This document shows positions 63,704 to 64,000 of a stretch of 64,000 nt of DNA, piece by piece. Origin of the DNA: JASGIT01 sp047601665. GTDB lineage: Bacteria; Pseudomonadota; Gammaproteobacteria; Burkholderiales; Burkholderiaceae_C. The stretch spans positions 1,364,001-1,428,000 of the forward strand of contig JASGIT010000001.1 of the NCBI GenBank assembly GCA_047601665.1, in the 5' to 3' direction. The position numbers and the translations under genes are program-made. How positions within the stretch are numbered: position 1 is the first letter of the stretch; each line of letters starts with the position of its first letter. The notes under the pieces were generated by a model. The model made no database searches and was not told the origin of the DNA. It worked only from the letters and a program-made list of their open reading frames with translations.

Positions 63704-64000
63704 CCGACGCGCTCGACCCCCGCGCCGCCCAGGAAGCGAGCGAGTGGTTCGTGCTGCTCGGGGCCGAGACATGCACCGAGGCCGACCGCCGCGCCTGGCG
63801 GCAATGGCGCGACGCCGACCCCCGGCACGAGCAGGCCTGGCAGCGCGTGGAGCGGGTGGCGCAGCGCCTGGGCGTGCTGGAGCCTTCCGCCGCCCTCACC
63901 GCCCTGGGCCGCGCCGCGCCCCGGCGGCGGCGGTTGCTGCAAACCCTGGCCCTGGCGGGCGTCACCGTGGGGGCCGGCTGGATGGGCTACCGGCACATGC
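63700..64000 (+). CDS. FecR-type anti-sigma factor (2), partial at window end
   Basis: First 100 codons only, MTDALDPRAAQEASEWFVLLGAETCTEADRRAWRQWRDADPRHEQAWQRVE, the DUF4880 start of FecR proteins, with the membrane segment starting near LLQTLALAGVTVGAG. The gene continues past the end. Partner of fecI 2; a third receptor gene is expected beyond. Confidence 0.85.
   Translation, partial: MTDALDPRAAQEASEWFVLLGAETCTEADRRAWRQWRDADPRHEQAWQRVERVAQRLGVLEPSAALTALGRAAPRRRRLLQTLALAGVTVGAGWMGYRHM

Overview
The window is high-GC proteobacterial chromosome, most likely from a Comamonadaceae member (Acidovorax/Alicycliphilus/Diaphorobacter type) in the Burkholderiales. Signs of this are the gene content (orphan Bug-type tricarboxylate receptors, M81/MlrC protein, HemJ, a regulatory PTS of EIIA-HPr-EI, paired FecI/FecR systems) and about thirteen copies of an intergenic repeat built on AGCTGCCAGCGCTT...AAGCGCTGG(CAGCT/AGGCC), which I associate with this family. 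No rRNA, tRNA, CRISPR array or complete insertion sequence was seen.

Layout. 1-3.3 kb: branched-chain amino-acid type ABC transporter (livG partial, fused livHM, livK). 3.5-13.8 kb: housekeeping genes, including ferredoxin-NADP reductase, a glycine-zipper envelope protein, the EIIA-HPr-EI operon, a TlpA-like thioredoxin, a Bug receptor with an MlrC-like protein, a cytochrome c'/cytochrome b pair, an acetyltransferase and a peroxiredoxin. 13.8-23.8 kb: str and S10 ribosomal operons on the minus strand (rpsL-rpsG-fusA-tuf-rpsJ, then rplC to rpsQ), with good sigma-70 type promoters before rpsL and rplC. 24-28 kb: D,D-carboxypeptidase, hydrolase, 2Fe-2S ferredoxin, VanZ-like protein and HemJ.

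28.2-35.7 kb is the most interesting metabolic block: an MFS carrier, PyrK-like and class 1B PyrD-like subunits, an M20 carbamoyl-amino-acid amidohydrolase, a class II dihydroorotase, an XRE regulator, an orotate phosphoribosyltransferase-like protein and a small unknown protein, all on one strand. The M20 hydrolase and the NAD-linked type of dihydroorotate dehydrogenase suggest that it runs backwards as an orotate/dihydroorotate uptake and degradation pathway (orotate to dihydroorotate to N-carbamoyl-aspartate to aspartate), with a salvage branch through the PyrE-like enzyme. Next to it lies a GntR/HutC regulator facing a fumarase/aspartase-superfamily lyase, a DctA-type symporter and a Bug receptor; two 16-bp palindromes sit between the divergent genes.

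40.6-46.4 kb: hemB, corA and marC, then a mosaic of small acquired genes (an A+T-rich TIR-domain protein, a 116-residue unknown, a mini-bactofilin with a 128-residue unknown). These cargo blocks are separated by degenerate copies of the 3' end of marC and, at least once, of a lysR 3' end, usually followed by the intergenic repeat. This looks like repeated gain of genes at the marC 3' end. 46.5-52 kb: exported sulfatase with its formylglycine-generating enzyme, two LysR regulators and a VapBC-like pair. 52-64 kb: TonB-dependent iron acquisition, with two FecA-type receptors, PepSY proteins, and two FecI/FecR units whose upstream regions (including a Fur-box-like palindrome) are almost identical. 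The window ends inside the second fecR.
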